Below are positions 44,347 to 53,327 of a DNA stretch of 64,000 bases, piece by piece. Below the pieces are notes generated by a model. The model had not been told where the DNA came from, made no database searches, and saw only the letters and a program-made list of their open reading frames with translations. This DNA is from Lysinibacillus sp. FSL M8-0337 (lineage in GTDB: Bacteria; Bacillota; Bacilli; Bacillales_A; Planococcaceae), in NCBI RefSeq assembly GCF_038593855.1, contig NZ_CP151996.1, forward strand, positions 3,224,001-3,288,000. The letters are read 5' to 3'. The translations under genes and the position numbers were made by a program. Position 1 is the first letter of the stretch. Each line of letters opens with the position of its first letter.

Positions 44347-44595
44347 TTTTTCGCCCCCTCGTGTATTAACGTTTAACGTCCCCAAAGTGGGATTTAGGTA
44401 TATTTCGAAATAATGATTGAATAAAGATTATATAACTTAACGGAATAATTTCATCGTATCCCCACTAGACGCACTCCTTATAAAAGAAATGCGCCCGATT
44501 GCCTAATATCAAGTTTGTGATTTCTACCTATTGCCTGCTAACCTGCCTACATTTCCATATAAAACAACTGTTCCATAAGACTTAAAAGAAAACAC

Positions 44596-45522
44596 TTAGT
44601 TACTAATTATATTAATTATTTTCTGTTGAGCATCTTTGGCTTCAGGAATTGGCATAACAACAAACACATGGATCATTTGAGGATAAACAAAGGTATTGAT
44701 TTCAATTCCTTGTTCTGTTAGTTTTTCATCAAGTTTCATAGCATCTGGATATAAAGCTTCATGTGTTCCAATAAAATGAGTGATCTTCCCAAGTCCTTTA
44801 AATTCACCATAAATTGGACTAATCAAAGGATCCGTTACACTTTTATCAGCTGCCCATATCTTTGTAATTTCTTCCATTCCTTCACGAGCTAACAGAGGAT
44901 CTTTTTCATCATATTCAGGTATAAGAGGATTGCTCAAACTCATATCAACACATGCAGATAATAAAATAATATCTTTCGGTTGAGGCAGATCTTCCATCTT
45001 TAAAAGATGGGCCAGTCCAAGTGAAATATTTCCGCCAGCCGAATCTCCCATGATAGTCAATTGATTTATACTTTCAACAGTTCCAAGAATTTCTTTATAT
45101 AGGTTTAGGATTTTCGGATAGGTATCCTTATAGTTAAAATGAGGTACTTTAGGATAAATAGGAACAATAATTTTCGCATCTAAAGATTGTGCCATATTAT
45201 CCATAAACAACCAGTGTAAATCTAAAGGTTGACTCGTCCAAGCACCACCGTGTATATAAAGAATAACTTTTTGATTCGAGGACTTTAGGTCATTTAATGT
45301 GAAGACTTGCATGCCCTCGAATGTCAACTCCTGAATATCACTTGAAAATTTAACATTTTCCTCAATAACATAAGGCTTAGTATTTTCAGTTCCCCTTTGC
45401 TTAAGGAAGCTTTTGGTGTTTTCAATACTAGAAAAACTCTTTTTATTACCTTGGGAAGTTATCCATTTTTCAAATTGAATACTTTCTTCAGATCGTTCTT
45501 CAGTATAAATTTCTACACTCAT
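44596..45522 (-). CDS. Alpha/beta-hydrolase esterase (HSL family)
   Basis: A 308-residue cytoplasmic carboxylesterase of the hormone-sensitive-lipase group. The oxyanion motif HGGAW is at about residue 92-96, the nucleophile Ser lies in GDSAGG, and the catalytic His is in the MIHVF segment near the C-terminus; the acid is probably in the GTHEALYPDA segment. The ATG is preceded by AAAGGAGAGAAATCAAA. No operon partner. The substrate is likely a short-chain ester. Confidence 0.9.
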   Translation of the reverse strand: MSVEIYTEERSEESIQFEKWITSQGNKKSFSSIENTKSFLKQRGTENTKPYVIEENVKFSSDIQELTFEGMQVFTLNDLKSSNQKVILYIHGGAWTSQPLDLHWLFMDNMAQSLDAKIIVPIYPKVPHFNYKDTYPKILNLYKEILGTVESINQLTIMGDSAGGNISLGLAHLLKMEDLPQPKDIILLSACVDMSLSNPLIPEYDEKDPLLAREGMEEITKIWAADKSVTDPLISPIYGEFKGLGKITHFIGTHEALYPDAMKLDEKLTEQGIEINTFVYPQMIHVFVVMPIPEAKDAQQKIINIISN

Positions 45523-46215
45523 TTTGATTTCTCTCCTTTAAACTTTTTATTCATCTTGTTCCTTCACACGAATGATTTGAGTTAGCAAAGTATTTCTTTA
45601 TCAGAATCCATCATAGCTATCTCCCGTCTAAATAAGTACATTATTTTTAATCCAATTTTTTCGGTTTTACTTCCCTAATGATTTAAGATAACTAACGAGT
45701 TACAGAAAATATATTAGAACTCACTTGTAAATAATAACACAAAAAATCCAATTTATGTTTCTAAGCTATATTCAATCAAATGGCCCGTTTGTTGATAAAT
45801 ACACTTATGATTTTGCAAACGACTAATCAAACTTTTTTAAAATCCTTCATTAAAAAATATTTATTGTGAAACTGCCCTTTCTCCACACACTATTTAAATG
45901 ATTAAAAAAGAATTGATTGATTAATAAAATAAATGAAATATAGGTTACCTTGAAGTCTGCTCGGCTATTTATAGTTACCCTAAACCTTTTTGCAGCATAG
46001 TTCATAACAGTCACGAAGCAACTTAGCAACACTTTTTTTGTAGAGAAAATGTGGAGAAACTTTTCATGTTCTATCCTTTTCTAACTTAAAAAGCGCCCCA
46101 AACCCTGATATTAAAGGATTTGAAGCGCTTTTCAGTTGGTTCAAACTTGTTCCTAAATTTTTAATATTTCTTAAAGTTCTCTGATTGCACAATCCTTTGA
46201 CGTTTCATTCTTTTC
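45523..46215. other. Long intergenic stretch holding repeat copy B
   Basis: About 690 bases without a convincing gene. The first 250 show no structure; 45778-46142 is repeat copy B; a NUDIX remnant follows from 46216. A short minus-strand frame at 45850-46032 lies wholly inside the repeat and is not supported. Confidence 0.6.
45778..46142. repeat. Repeat copy B, about 365 bp
   Basis: Much of this segment matches 53328-53740: AAATGGCCCGTTTGTTGA, CAAACGACTAATCAAAC, TTTAAATGATTAAAAAAGAA, TTGATTGATTAATAAAA, GCTCGGC, TAACAGTCAC, and the closing hairpin to CAGTTGGTTCAAACTTGTTC, in the same order and spacing with scattered differences. Confidence 0.85.
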
Positions 46216-46384
46216 TCATTGTCCTGCTGGCAATTCCCATTGCTTTCTCCAAGTGTTATAACCTAAAAGATATTTGTCGTGGCACTTGAATACTGCATAT
46301 GAGCCAGCTAATCGTAGATAATCATGTATTTTATCTTCTCTTACAATAAGAAAATCAAAACCATTGTTCTTAGTATCTTTCTAT
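46216..46384 (-). pseudogene. NUDIX hydrolase remnant
   Basis: On the minus strand a frame reads D-F-L-I-V-R-E-D-K-I, then A-V-F-K-C-H-D-K-Y-L-L-G and W-R-K-Q-W-E-L-P-A-G, the beginning of a Nudix protein, and stops before the Nudix box. An AGGAGG site lies upstream, but the expected ATG reads ATAG, as if one base had been inserted. Both the start and the catalytic part are lost. Confidence 0.6.
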
Positions 46385-46413
46385 TAATTACCTCCTAGTT
46401 ATTGAAACATTAC

Positions 46414-46446
46414 TTATTCAACTAAACTGCACCGTTAGTTGAATAA
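46414..46446. repeat. Short inverted repeat of the dispersed family
   Basis: TTATTCAACTA (46414-46424) and TAGTTGAATAA (46436-46446) are perfect inverted arms around AACTGCACCGT. Related sequences lie near 52665-52687 and 53228-53255. Confidence 0.7.
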
Positions 46447-46527
46447 GAAAAAAGAGCTGCCTATACAACTCATTAATCTTCAAGAAAAGCGCCCGATTGC
46501 TGAAGATCGTGATTTAGTACTGCATAT

Positions 46528-47352
46528 CTACTTAAATTGCCATGCTACTTGAACGATTAATAAAATTAGGATGGTAGTTACTAACCCTTTAGCAATTTTT
46601 AAAGGTATTTTTGATACGATTTTTAATGCAACTTGTGTACCAATGATAGATCCCGTAGCCAAAGCAATAGCATAATCCCATTGTAAATAACCCGTTTGAT
46701 AAAAAATGATAAATGCCCCAAAACAGCTACCGAAATTTAACACTCTGCTCATTTGTGTTGCCTTTACATAAGTATTTTTAGATTTTATAAAGTATAAAAT
46801 ACTGAATGTTGATGACCCAGGACCAAATCCTCCATCATACATCCCAATAAAGAATGACATCACTTTAGAAGAATGATTATTATTAAGGTTTGTATTATTT
46901 GCTTGTAGTTCGCTATACCATTTCTTACTTTTAATAGATACAAAAAATGTAAATATGAGCAAACAAACTGCAATTAGATTTAGCCATTTCTCTGGAAGAA
47001 TTGACGTAACTAGCGCACCAATGCCTCCTCCGATAATCGAAGAAATAATGTAGGATTTCATTATTTTCATATTCAACTCTTTTGTCTTTAGAAGAACAAA
47101 TAAACTAGATAATGATGCGATTCCTGAAGAAAATTTATTTGTTGCGATACTAAAATGAATAGGAATTCCAAGTAGTAGCATTGCAGGTAACGTAATTAAG
47201 CCCCCGCCTCCTGCAAGTGTCCCTATAAATGAACCTAACATGCCAATGCAAATAATGATACTGAGAAACGGGATGTTTGTTGTAGAATTAATTTGTAATA
47301 ATAGAAAAATCCCACCTGCAAATATCATTGAAAGATTAATCAATGTTCTCAT
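46528..47352 (-). CDS. TauE/SafE family membrane permease
   Basis: A 274-residue integral membrane protein with about eight helices in two related halves. Half 1 has LGSFIGTLAGGGGLITLPAM and half 2 has FFIGMYDGGFGPGSSTF, the twin glycine-rich motifs of the TauE/SafE (sulfite/organosulfonate exporter) family. The start lacks a strong ribosome site but is placed at the family's usual N-terminus. It is divergent from a LysR-type regulator, which probably controls it. The exported anion is unknown. Confidence 0.85.
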   Translation of the reverse strand: MRTLINLSMIFAGGIFLLLQINSTTNIPFLSIIICIGMLGSFIGTLAGGGGLITLPAMLLLGIPIHFSIATNKFSSGIASLSSLFVLLKTKELNMKIMKSYIISSIIGGGIGALVTSILPEKWLNLIAVCLLIFTFFVSIKSKKWYSELQANNTNLNNNHSSKVMSFFIGMYDGGFGPGSSTFSILYFIKSKNTYVKATQMSRVLNFGSCFGAFIIFYQTGYLQWDYAIALATGSIIGTQVALKIVSKIPLKIAKGLVTTILILLIVQVAWQFK

Positions 47353-47421
47353 TATTTTTCCCTCAACTTTTTATACAAACCATACAACGCTATTATCAAT
47401 AAATCTAATATATAATTAAGT

Positions 47422-47440
47422 AATATTCATAAATAATATT
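47422..47440. promoter_or_regulatory. Possible LysR operator
   Basis: AATATT-N7-AATATT is a perfect dyad (47422-47427, 47435-47440) 19 bases before the LysR start and between the divergent genes, where such regulators bind. Confidence 0.4.
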
Positions 47441-47458
47441 TATACAAGGGGGATTTTC

Positions 47459-48343
47459 ATGAATCTACACGCTTTAAGAATATTTAAAACGGTAGCTGAA
47501 TTTGAAAATGTAACAAAGGCCTCAGAGTATCTATGTTTGAGTCAGCCAGCTGTAACGATACAAATTCGCCATTTAGAAAAAGAGCTTGATGTGACATTGA
47601 TCCAATCGAAAGGTAGAGGAATTCAATTAACGAAAGTAGGACGCATTCTTGCAAAAGAGGCGGAAAACCTTTTTTCATTAGAAACCTCGATAGAAACAAA
47701 AATCGCGAATATAAAAAAACAAGCAGCTGAAACAATTGTCATTGCGTCGACCTATTTACCAGCTACGGCTATACTTCCACCATTCATTTCGAAGTATAAA
47801 GATGAAAATGAGCATATTCAATTCGTACTTCAATCAGGAAACACGAAAGACATGATTCATAATTTGCTAAATTATAAGGCAGATATAGGAATTATTGTTA
47901 CTGAAAATATAGATGAGTCTAATATAGTAAGTAAACATTGGAAAGATATTGAGTTTTATTTTGTTACTCACCCAAAGCATAAATTAGCAAATAAAGAGGT
48001 CACTTTAGATGAACTTGTTCAATACTCATTTGTTATGCGAGAAGAAGGGAGTTCAACAAGAAAACTTTTTCAATCCATTTGTCATACTCAAGGTGTGCCA
48101 TTTCCTAAAATAGGTTTAGTTTTTAATGGATTAACGGAATCGGTTCAAGCAGTTCTTTCAGGTTATGGTATTACTTTATCTCCATCTATTGCTGTTGAAA
48201 GGTATTTAGATACTAAACAACTGCAGAGGATTTATGTAAAAAACATAGAAATTATACGCCCTGTACATGTATGCACACGATTAAACATGCAGCCAAATAC
48301 TAGTTCTGAATTGTTTTTAGATTTTCTTTTAAATAATAACTAA
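47459..48343 (+). CDS. LysR-type transcriptional regulator
   Basis: A 294-residue regulator. The N-terminal helix-turn-helix is typical (ALRIFKTVAEFENVTKASEYLCLSQPAVTIQIRHLEKEL region), and a periplasmic-binding-like effector domain fills about residues 90-290. AAGGGGGATTTTC before the ATG gives a good start. Divergent from the TauE/SafE gene with 106 bases between, the classical arrangement for autoregulation and control of the neighbour. Confidence 0.9.
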   Translation: MNLHALRIFKTVAEFENVTKASEYLCLSQPAVTIQIRHLEKELDVTLIQSKGRGIQLTKVGRILAKEAENLFSLETSIETKIANIKKQAAETIVIASTYLPATAILPPFISKYKDENEHIQFVLQSGNTKDMIHNLLNYKADIGIIVTENIDESNIVSKHWKDIEFYFVTHPKHKLANKEVTLDELVQYSFVMREEGSSTRKLFQSICHTQGVPFPKIGLVFNGLTESVQAVLSGYGITLSPSIAVERYLDTKQLQRIYVKNIEIIRPVHVCTRLNMQPNTSSELFLDFLLNNN

Positions 48344-48502
48344 TAAGTTATCAAACCGCCGTTTGGTAACTTTCCATAAAAGAATGTTATTCAACAATAT
48401 GGCTCGATTGTGGAATGAAACAAATGTGTACGACCTTGGTATAAATAGTGGAACAGAAAAATTGGTTATCCATACTCTGTCCCCTCTTTTACATTCAATA
48501 AT

Positions 48503-48564
48503 CTAACCCTCTAATGAAAACGAGCGCTGATCCATATTATAGAATCGCGCCGATTGTTGAAAAA
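48503..48564. repeat. Dispersed repeat, copy 1 of a 62-bp unit
   Basis: TAACCCTCTAATGAAAACGA, GCGCTGATCC and CGCGCCGATTGTTGAAAA occur in the same order as at 49213-49275. Confidence 0.65.
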
Positions 48565-48620
48565 TCCTGTTATTATGATGTCTGTTACAGTTCATAAACA
48601 AAAGGAAATTTGCCATCAAA

Positions 48621-49001
48621 TTATTTCTTTTTTATTTTCCCTTCCACTTTACTTTGGTTTTCAGCAACTCTAAATTTTACTATTTGACTAATTAATCCAT
48701 AAGGGATGGGTTTTCCAATTGGGAATTGAACTGCACCTTTAGAGGTTTTATATCCCGATAATTCATGCTGAAAATTATTAATCCCGCTTGAAGTTGGGTA
48801 GAAGCCTATATGGTTTTTGTATGCAGCAAAATGTACCAGATTTCCGTTTAATACAAAAGTAGGCATTCGGTAACTTATTTTTTCCTCGGCATTTGGTGCT
48901 GATTCCTTTATAACCTTTCTTATTGTTTTTAATATTTCTTGAATCTCTTGAGGATATTGTAAAATATATTCATCAATTGATTCAGGAATGTTTTGATCCA
49001 T
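48621..49001 (-). CDS. DUF1801 protein (YdhG-like)
   Basis: A 126-residue soluble protein recognised as DUF1801: SIDEYILQYPQEIQEILKTIRKVIKESAP, then EEKISYRMPTF, HFAAYKNHIGFYPTSSGI and G-A-V-Q-F-P-I-G-K-P-I-P. B. subtilis YdhG of this group has been proposed to be an iron chaperone. AGGAGGCATATT before the ATG supports the start. Single gene. Confidence 0.85.
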   Translation of the reverse strand: MDQNIPESIDEYILQYPQEIQEILKTIRKVIKESAPNAEEKISYRMPTFVLNGNLVHFAAYKNHIGFYPTSSGINNFQHELSGYKTSKGAVQFPIGKPIPYGLISQIVKFRVAENQSKVEGKIKKK

Positions 49002-49312
49002 AATATGCCTCCTTGTAAATTTAAGTATTTAAAGGATTTTAAAACACTTTAATATTAAAGTAAATATTCTTTATCTATTTCTCACTCTCTCCAAATATTT
49101 CAAATTTAATATTGATGAATTGATTTAAATATTTTTGGTCCATTTTGTTTAAATGAAAATCCTCACATTTTCTTTTGCCCTTAACAATATTCTTTAAAAT
49201 ATGTTGCTCAATTTAATGGCCCTTTAATGAAAACGAACGCTAATACTTATTCCAAATCGCGCCCGTTTGTTGAAAACTTTAAATTCCATTTTCCCCCTCA
49301 ATCGTGTCCTTC
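49002..49312. other. Intergenic with a repeat copy
   Basis: About 310 AT-rich bases, holding only the repeat at 49213-49275. Confidence 0.5.
49213..49275. repeat. Dispersed repeat, copy 2 of a 62-bp unit
   Basis: TTAATGGCCCTTTAATGAAA, CGAACGCTAAT and CGCGCCCGTTTGTTGAAAA parallel the unit at 48503-48564. Confidence 0.65.
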
Positions 49313-49549
49313 TTATACAATTTCACCATTTTCTTTTTTTGCTCGAATTGTAATTTTACCCACGCATTGTTTTGGATTTTTATAGCCCTTTTCACCTTTG
49401 TGAAATAGCATAGAGAATAGATTTTCTACTTCAGCTAATGTTGTATTTTTAGAAAGTTTATGTACACGTATTAATTCGATACCTTTATAAGCATCTTCTG
49501 TTCCATGAAATTCAACTTCTCCAATGCAGTTTATTTTAAGTACAAACAT
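49313..49549 (-). CDS. Small hypothetical protein, 78 residues
   Basis: A short basic protein with two Cys (one near residue 8, one near 62) and mixed strands and helices (KINCIGEVEFHG, AEVENLFSMLFHKG). No motif recognised. ATG 49549 is the likely start; the ribosome site is weak, and upstream TTG/TGG codons extend the frame by two residues. It is divergent from the subtilisin gene. Confidence 0.45.
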   Translation of the reverse strand: MFVLKINCIGEVEFHGTEDAYKGIELIRVHKLSKNTTLAEVENLFSMLFHKGEKGYKNPKQCVGKITIRAKKENGEIV

Positions 49550-49737
49550 CCACAATCTTTAAGATGTTATCATGCGATATTGACTAATAGATACCAATAC
49601 TATTTTCACTATTAAAAATCTGATATTTTAGATAAAAACACATCTATTGTAACTGTTAATCTTAATTCTGAATTGTTAGAATATTATTAATTACCAATAT
49701 TACACTTAAAACCTAATTTCTTTCAGGAGGGATACAA

Positions 49738-50700
49738 ATGAAGCAAAAGTTACATTTAATTCCGTTTCAAGTGAATGAAGTGGTCGAAGTGGTCGAAGTG
49801 GTGCCAGAAGGTATTGAACTTATTGCAGCTCCAAAAGTTTGGGAGGATTCTAAAGGGAAGGGGATTACTGTAGCGATATTGGACACAGGCTGCGACATCA
49901 CCCATCCTGATTTGAGTGGGCGTATTATCGGTGGGTGGAATTTCACTCATGATGATGATGGACAACCTGATCAATACATCGATTATAATGGCCATGGAAC
50001 CCATGTGGCTGGCACAATCGCTGCAATCAATAATGGCACCGGAGTAGTTGGTGTTGCACCTGAAGCAAGTTTATTAATTTTAAAAGTGCTTGATAAATAT
50101 GGATCAGGGCAATATGACTGGATCATAAAGGGTATTAACTATGCAGTTGAACAAAGGGTGGATATCATCTCCATGAGCCTCGGAGGTTCTGTCGATGTAC
50201 CTGAGTTACACCAAGCTATTCAAAACGCAATCACTAATCAAATTCTAGTAGTTTGTGCTGCTGGTAATGAGGGAGATGGACAGAGTTCTTCAAATGAACT
50301 GGCCTATCCTGGATGCTACAATGAAGTCATCAGCGTCGGATCGATTAACCTCCAACGCAGATCTTCTAATTTTTCAAATTCGAATAATGAAGTCGACTTA
50401 GTAGCCCCTGGTGAAGAAATCCTTTCCACGTATTTAAACGGAACTTATGCAAAACTAAGCGGAACTTCGATGGCAACACCGCATATATCTGGTGCACTTG
50501 CACTCATAAAAGAGAATGCCAACAGAAACTTTGAGCGAAATCTGACAGAGGCTGAGCTGTATGCACAATTAATAAAAAGAACGATTCCTTTAGGAAACTC
50601 GCCAAAACTCGAAGGCAACGGAATGCTGTACTTAACAACAGAGAAATACTTATCGGATGTATTCACCCAAAAATTATCTGGACAGGCGTTGAAAATATAA
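49738..50700 (+). CDS. Intracellular subtilisin (S8 serine protease)
   Basis: A 320-residue subtilase without a signal peptide. The catalytic triad is in place: Asp49 (ILDTG), His86 (NGHGTHVAG) and Ser244 (GTSMATPH), with the oxyanion Asn177. The N-terminal stretch H-L-I-P-F-Q corresponds to the inhibitory LIPY-type pro-region of intracellular subtilisins, so it is probably activated by clipping its own N-terminus. Residues 14-22 contain VVEVVEVV, coded by a 9-bp direct repeat. Start after AGGAGGGATACAA. Its TAA overlaps the next ATG (TAATG). Confidence 0.95.
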   Translation: MKQKLHLIPFQVNEVVEVVEVVPEGIELIAAPKVWEDSKGKGITVAILDTGCDITHPDLSGRIIGGWNFTHDDDGQPDQYIDYNGHGTHVAGTIAAINNGTGVVGVAPEASLLILKVLDKYGSGQYDWIIKGINYAVEQRVDIISMSLGGSVDVPELHQAIQNAITNQILVVCAAGNEGDGQSSSNELAYPGCYNEVISVGSINLQRRSSNFSNSNNEVDLVAPGEEILSTYLNGTYAKLSGTSMATPHISGALALIKENANRNFERNLTEAELYAQLIKRTIPLGNSPKLEGNGMLYLTTEKYLSDVFTQKLSGQALKI

Positions 50701-51509
50701 TGGACAAACTAGATTTGCTATACTGTGAATTGGAAACGGCCAAGTCAGACTTTTTAAACTATAAGGAAAATCGACCCTATTATGACGAAAAGAAAGATAA
50801 GGAAGTCAGAAATCAATACTATCATAGCATTTCATTCACGGATGCTAATCTTTTGGACAACCTTCACACATTGCTTGAAAAAACACATACAGATCAGTTA
50901 AACTACAGCCCGCACCGTTATGTGTACCCTTGGGTTGATTTACAGGAAAACGGTTCATTAAAAAGCCTTTATTCTGGAAAAAGGATGGATCCACTTTCTG
51001 TTATAGAGGAGGACGTTCTGCTCCACGAAATGCAGGCAAAAGGGTTAATAAGCATCTTATCGGATAATTTATTTAACTGTGAACATGTAGTGCCTCAATC
51101 ATGGTTCGATAAAAAAGAACCTATGAGAGGAGACTTGCATCATTTATTCGCCTGCAATCCTACCTGCAATAGCAGTCGCAGCAACTACCCTTATTACGAT
51201 TTCCATGATTATATCCCTGAAGGATTAATTTTAGGAATCAAAGATGGCTGCGGCAAAGCTGAAGAAAGTAAATTCGAACCAGAATACGGCAAAGGAATCG
51301 TTGCTAGAGCAACACTCTATTTCCTAATTCGCTATCCAAACATAATAAAAAAAGAACTAGAGAATGTCTCTTTATTGTTAAAATGGCATCAATCTTTTCC
51401 AGTATCTACCTATGAAAAGCATCGCAACCTAGCTATCCATGAACTTCAAGGCAATCGGAATCCATTTATTGATTTTCCAGAGATTGCAGAATGTATCGTA
51501 ACAAATTAA
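50700..51509 (+). CDS. Endonuclease I family nuclease without signal peptide
   Basis: A 269-residue nuclease of the endonuclease I/YurI type. Its active-site region is clear: N-C-E-H-V-V-P-Q-S-W (E128, H129) and D-L-H-H-L-F-A-C followed by N-S-S-R-S-N, a beta-beta-alpha-metal type. The end has the family's N-R-N-P-F-I-D-F-P-E. Family members are usually exported, but this one starts M-D-K-L-D-L-L-Y-C with no signal peptide. Its ATG overlaps the subtilisin stop by one base, so the two are made together. Confidence 0.85.
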   Translation: MDKLDLLYCELETAKSDFLNYKENRPYYDEKKDKEVRNQYYHSISFTDANLLDNLHTLLEKTHTDQLNYSPHRYVYPWVDLQENGSLKSLYSGKRMDPLSVIEEDVLLHEMQAKGLISILSDNLFNCEHVVPQSWFDKKEPMRGDLHHLFACNPTCNSSRSNYPYYDFHDYIPEGLILGIKDGCGKAEESKFEPEYGKGIVARATLYFLIRYPNIIKKELENVSLLLKWHQSFPVSTYEKHRNLAIHELQGNRNPFIDFPEIAECIVTN

Positions 51510-51510
51510 A

Positions 51511-51561
51511 AAACACTAATTCCCTTATAATCGTACAAAAGAATTAGTGTTCGCTTTTTTA
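51511..51561 (+). terminator. Terminator of the subtilisin-nuclease operon
   Basis: AACACTAATTC pairs with GAATTAGTGTT (51512-51522, 51541-51551), followed by CGCTTTTTT. Confidence 0.85.
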
Positions 51562-51678
51562 ATATTAAACGCCAATAAAGGTATAATTTCTACATGTAGT
51601 TGGTCGAGATATTAAGGGTGATTGGTCATCTTTTATTCCAAAAATTCGTTTCAAACGAAAATAAAGGAGATGGTTCCA

Positions 51679-51774
51679 ATGACAGTTTATGAGTCTATAA
51701 CGCTCATGTTTAGTTTCGCTACACTTATTGTAACGATTCTTGCGTTGTCATTTACTTTTTCAAAAAAAAAGTAA
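51679..51774 (+). CDS. Holin-like toxin peptide, 31 residues
   Basis: MTVYESITLMFSFATLIVTI followed by L-A-L-S-F-T-F-S-K-K-K: one membrane helix and a Lys-rich tail. This is the form of the putative holin-like toxins, type I toxins silenced by an antisense RNA in Bacillus and relatives. AAAGGAGATGGTTCCA before the ATG is a strong ribosome site. A hairpin follows at about 51772-51811. A minus-strand antisense RNA is expected, but its promoter could not be identified. Confidence 0.75.
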   Translation: MTVYESITLMFSFATLIVTILALSFTFSKKK

Positions 51775-51937
51775 ATCACCCTCTATACCTTACAGGGTAG
51801 GGTGAATTACTAGAATGCCAATCGCCTTTAATGTAATCATCTAAATCCGAACAATACCTTTAATAGAAACTATCGCTGATCTCTTTCGGTATTTTTTACA
51901 TACTTTATAAATCTTCAAGGATATGTTGCAAACCTTA

Positions 51938-52435
51938 TTATTCTTCCCCACTAAACTCTAAAATATTTAATCCCTCGGATACTTCTGGTTCTTCAAAAAA
52001 ATTAGTAACATGAATAAACGTCTCTTCTGTGTCAAAAGTTGCTCTTTCGGGTTGTTCGATACACCTTTGTGCAATTTGACGTAAGCATTGCTCATTATTT
52101 AAATTAAGGAAAATTAGTTGATGGTTCGCATTTATCTCTGATGCAATATCCAAAAACCATTTTCGCTGTTGTTGAGTATTACCTGGAAAATCCATGACTA
52201 CATCTGTACCAACACTTAATATGTTTTGGACATGCTTTTTCATCATCGGCTTGAGTTGCGCTGAGAATTTAAGGTAGTCTTCAAATGTTGTAATCTGATT
52301 AGGGTAAAGAGATGCAAGCCATTCATCCTCAGATAACAATACTGCTTGCTTCTCTAAAGCCACTTGTTTTGATTTAGTCGTTTTTCCAGCTCCCATTTTT
52401 CCGCAAAAAAAGTATAGAGTCCCTAGTTTTTTCAT
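51938..52435 (-). CDS. P-loop ATP-binding protein (kinase/zeta-like)
   Basis: A 165-residue protein with Walker A at residues 11-18 (C-G-K-M-G-A-G-K-T-T) and a VVMDFPGN stretch that could serve as Walker B. Length and layout fit the AAA_33/shikimate-kinase-like group of small kinases, close in style to zeta toxins and nucleoside kinases. There is no antitoxin partner. The gene start is an ATG with AAGGGAAGAGCGTATAAAA upstream. Substrate unknown. Confidence 0.75.
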   Translation of the reverse strand: MKKLGTLYFFCGKMGAGKTTKSKQVALEKQAVLLSEDEWLASLYPNQITTFEDYLKFSAQLKPMMKKHVQNILSVGTDVVMDFPGNTQQQRKWFLDIASEINANHQLIFLNLNNEQCLRQIAQRCIEQPERATFDTEETFIHVTNFFEEPEVSEGLNILEFSGEE

Positions 52436-52675
52436 ATTTTTTATACGCTCTTCCCTTAAAATAGATTCACCCCGTTAAATATGTTCGCGATTTTCATAAT
52501 GTACCGCCTCCTTCTAATTATAATTATTTAAATTTTATCAAATTTTCCCAAAATATACACTGACAAAATGACAGTTTTCATACACTATAAAATAACCCCC
52601 AAAAAAGAAATAGCGCAATTTTTGCTACAGAATTGCGCCCGATTGTTGAAGATTGTTATTGAACTAAAGCCCTCG

Positions 52676-53167
52676 TTAGTTGAATAAACCCCTTATAGTA
52701 AAGGTATCCCAATATTCAAACCTTTCAATACAAATTCCATAATTAAAGGTCGGTTCAACAACAACAAAATCAAAAGCACCGTTTGAATATCCACTAAAAT
52801 TAACTATCCAATTTATATCTCTAAAAATATCTTCCAATCTTAAAATAATCGCACCTGTTTCACGATAATTTAAATGAAACAAAATAACTTCCTTTTCTTG
52901 AAGTTGCTTTGGAATTTTCTTGTATAGCAACCTTAGTTCTTTAGCTGCTTTATCTTTACAATGTCCAAACTTAAATTCCTCTTTATTTTCAACGGGCTTA
53001 TCTATTTTATTAAATAAATCATCAAGTAAATCATAGGAATGTTGAGGTTCTAAGAAAGAATCAAGAGTTAAGTGAATATCTTTGATTTTCATTTCTTTAA
53101 TAATGGTATTTCTTTTACTTTTCATTTGAAGTAAATTAATCTTTTCCTTTCGTTCGTTTATTTCCAC
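52676..53167 (-). CDS. Hypothetical protein, YxiF-like immunity candidate
   Basis: A 163-residue soluble protein. The C-terminal half (E-K-E-V-I-L-F-H-L-N-Y-R-E-T-G-A-I then F-D-F-V-V-V-E-P and Y-G-I-C-I-E-R-F-E-Y) recalls the YxiF/YxxD-type small proteins encoded beside LXG toxins in B. subtilis. The resemblance is from memory and weak. No toxin gene is adjacent. It may be a stand-alone immunity protein. Confidence 0.45.
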   Translation of the reverse strand: MEINERKEKINLLQMKSKRNTIIKEMKIKDIHLTLDSFLEPQHSYDLLDDLFNKIDKPVENKEEFKFGHCKDKAAKELRLLYKKIPKQLQEKEVILFHLNYRETGAIILRLEDIFRDINWIVNFSGYSNGAFDFVVVEPTFNYGICIERFEYWDTFTIRGLFN

Positions 53168-53327
53168 TTAACAAACTCCTCTAAAGAACATATTTATTAG
53201 TTTTATTATAAACAAAAAAACGGATTTCTTATTGAACTAAACTGCCTCATTAGCTTAAGTACATTGTTTCACAAACTCACATCAAAATTAACATAAAACC
53301 CTATTTTTAATTTAGAAGTGTTATTCA

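Noticed and set aside
45850..46032. Minus-strand frame of 60 codons
   Set aside because: It lies inside repeat copy B and is not kept in copy C, so it is not under coding constraint.
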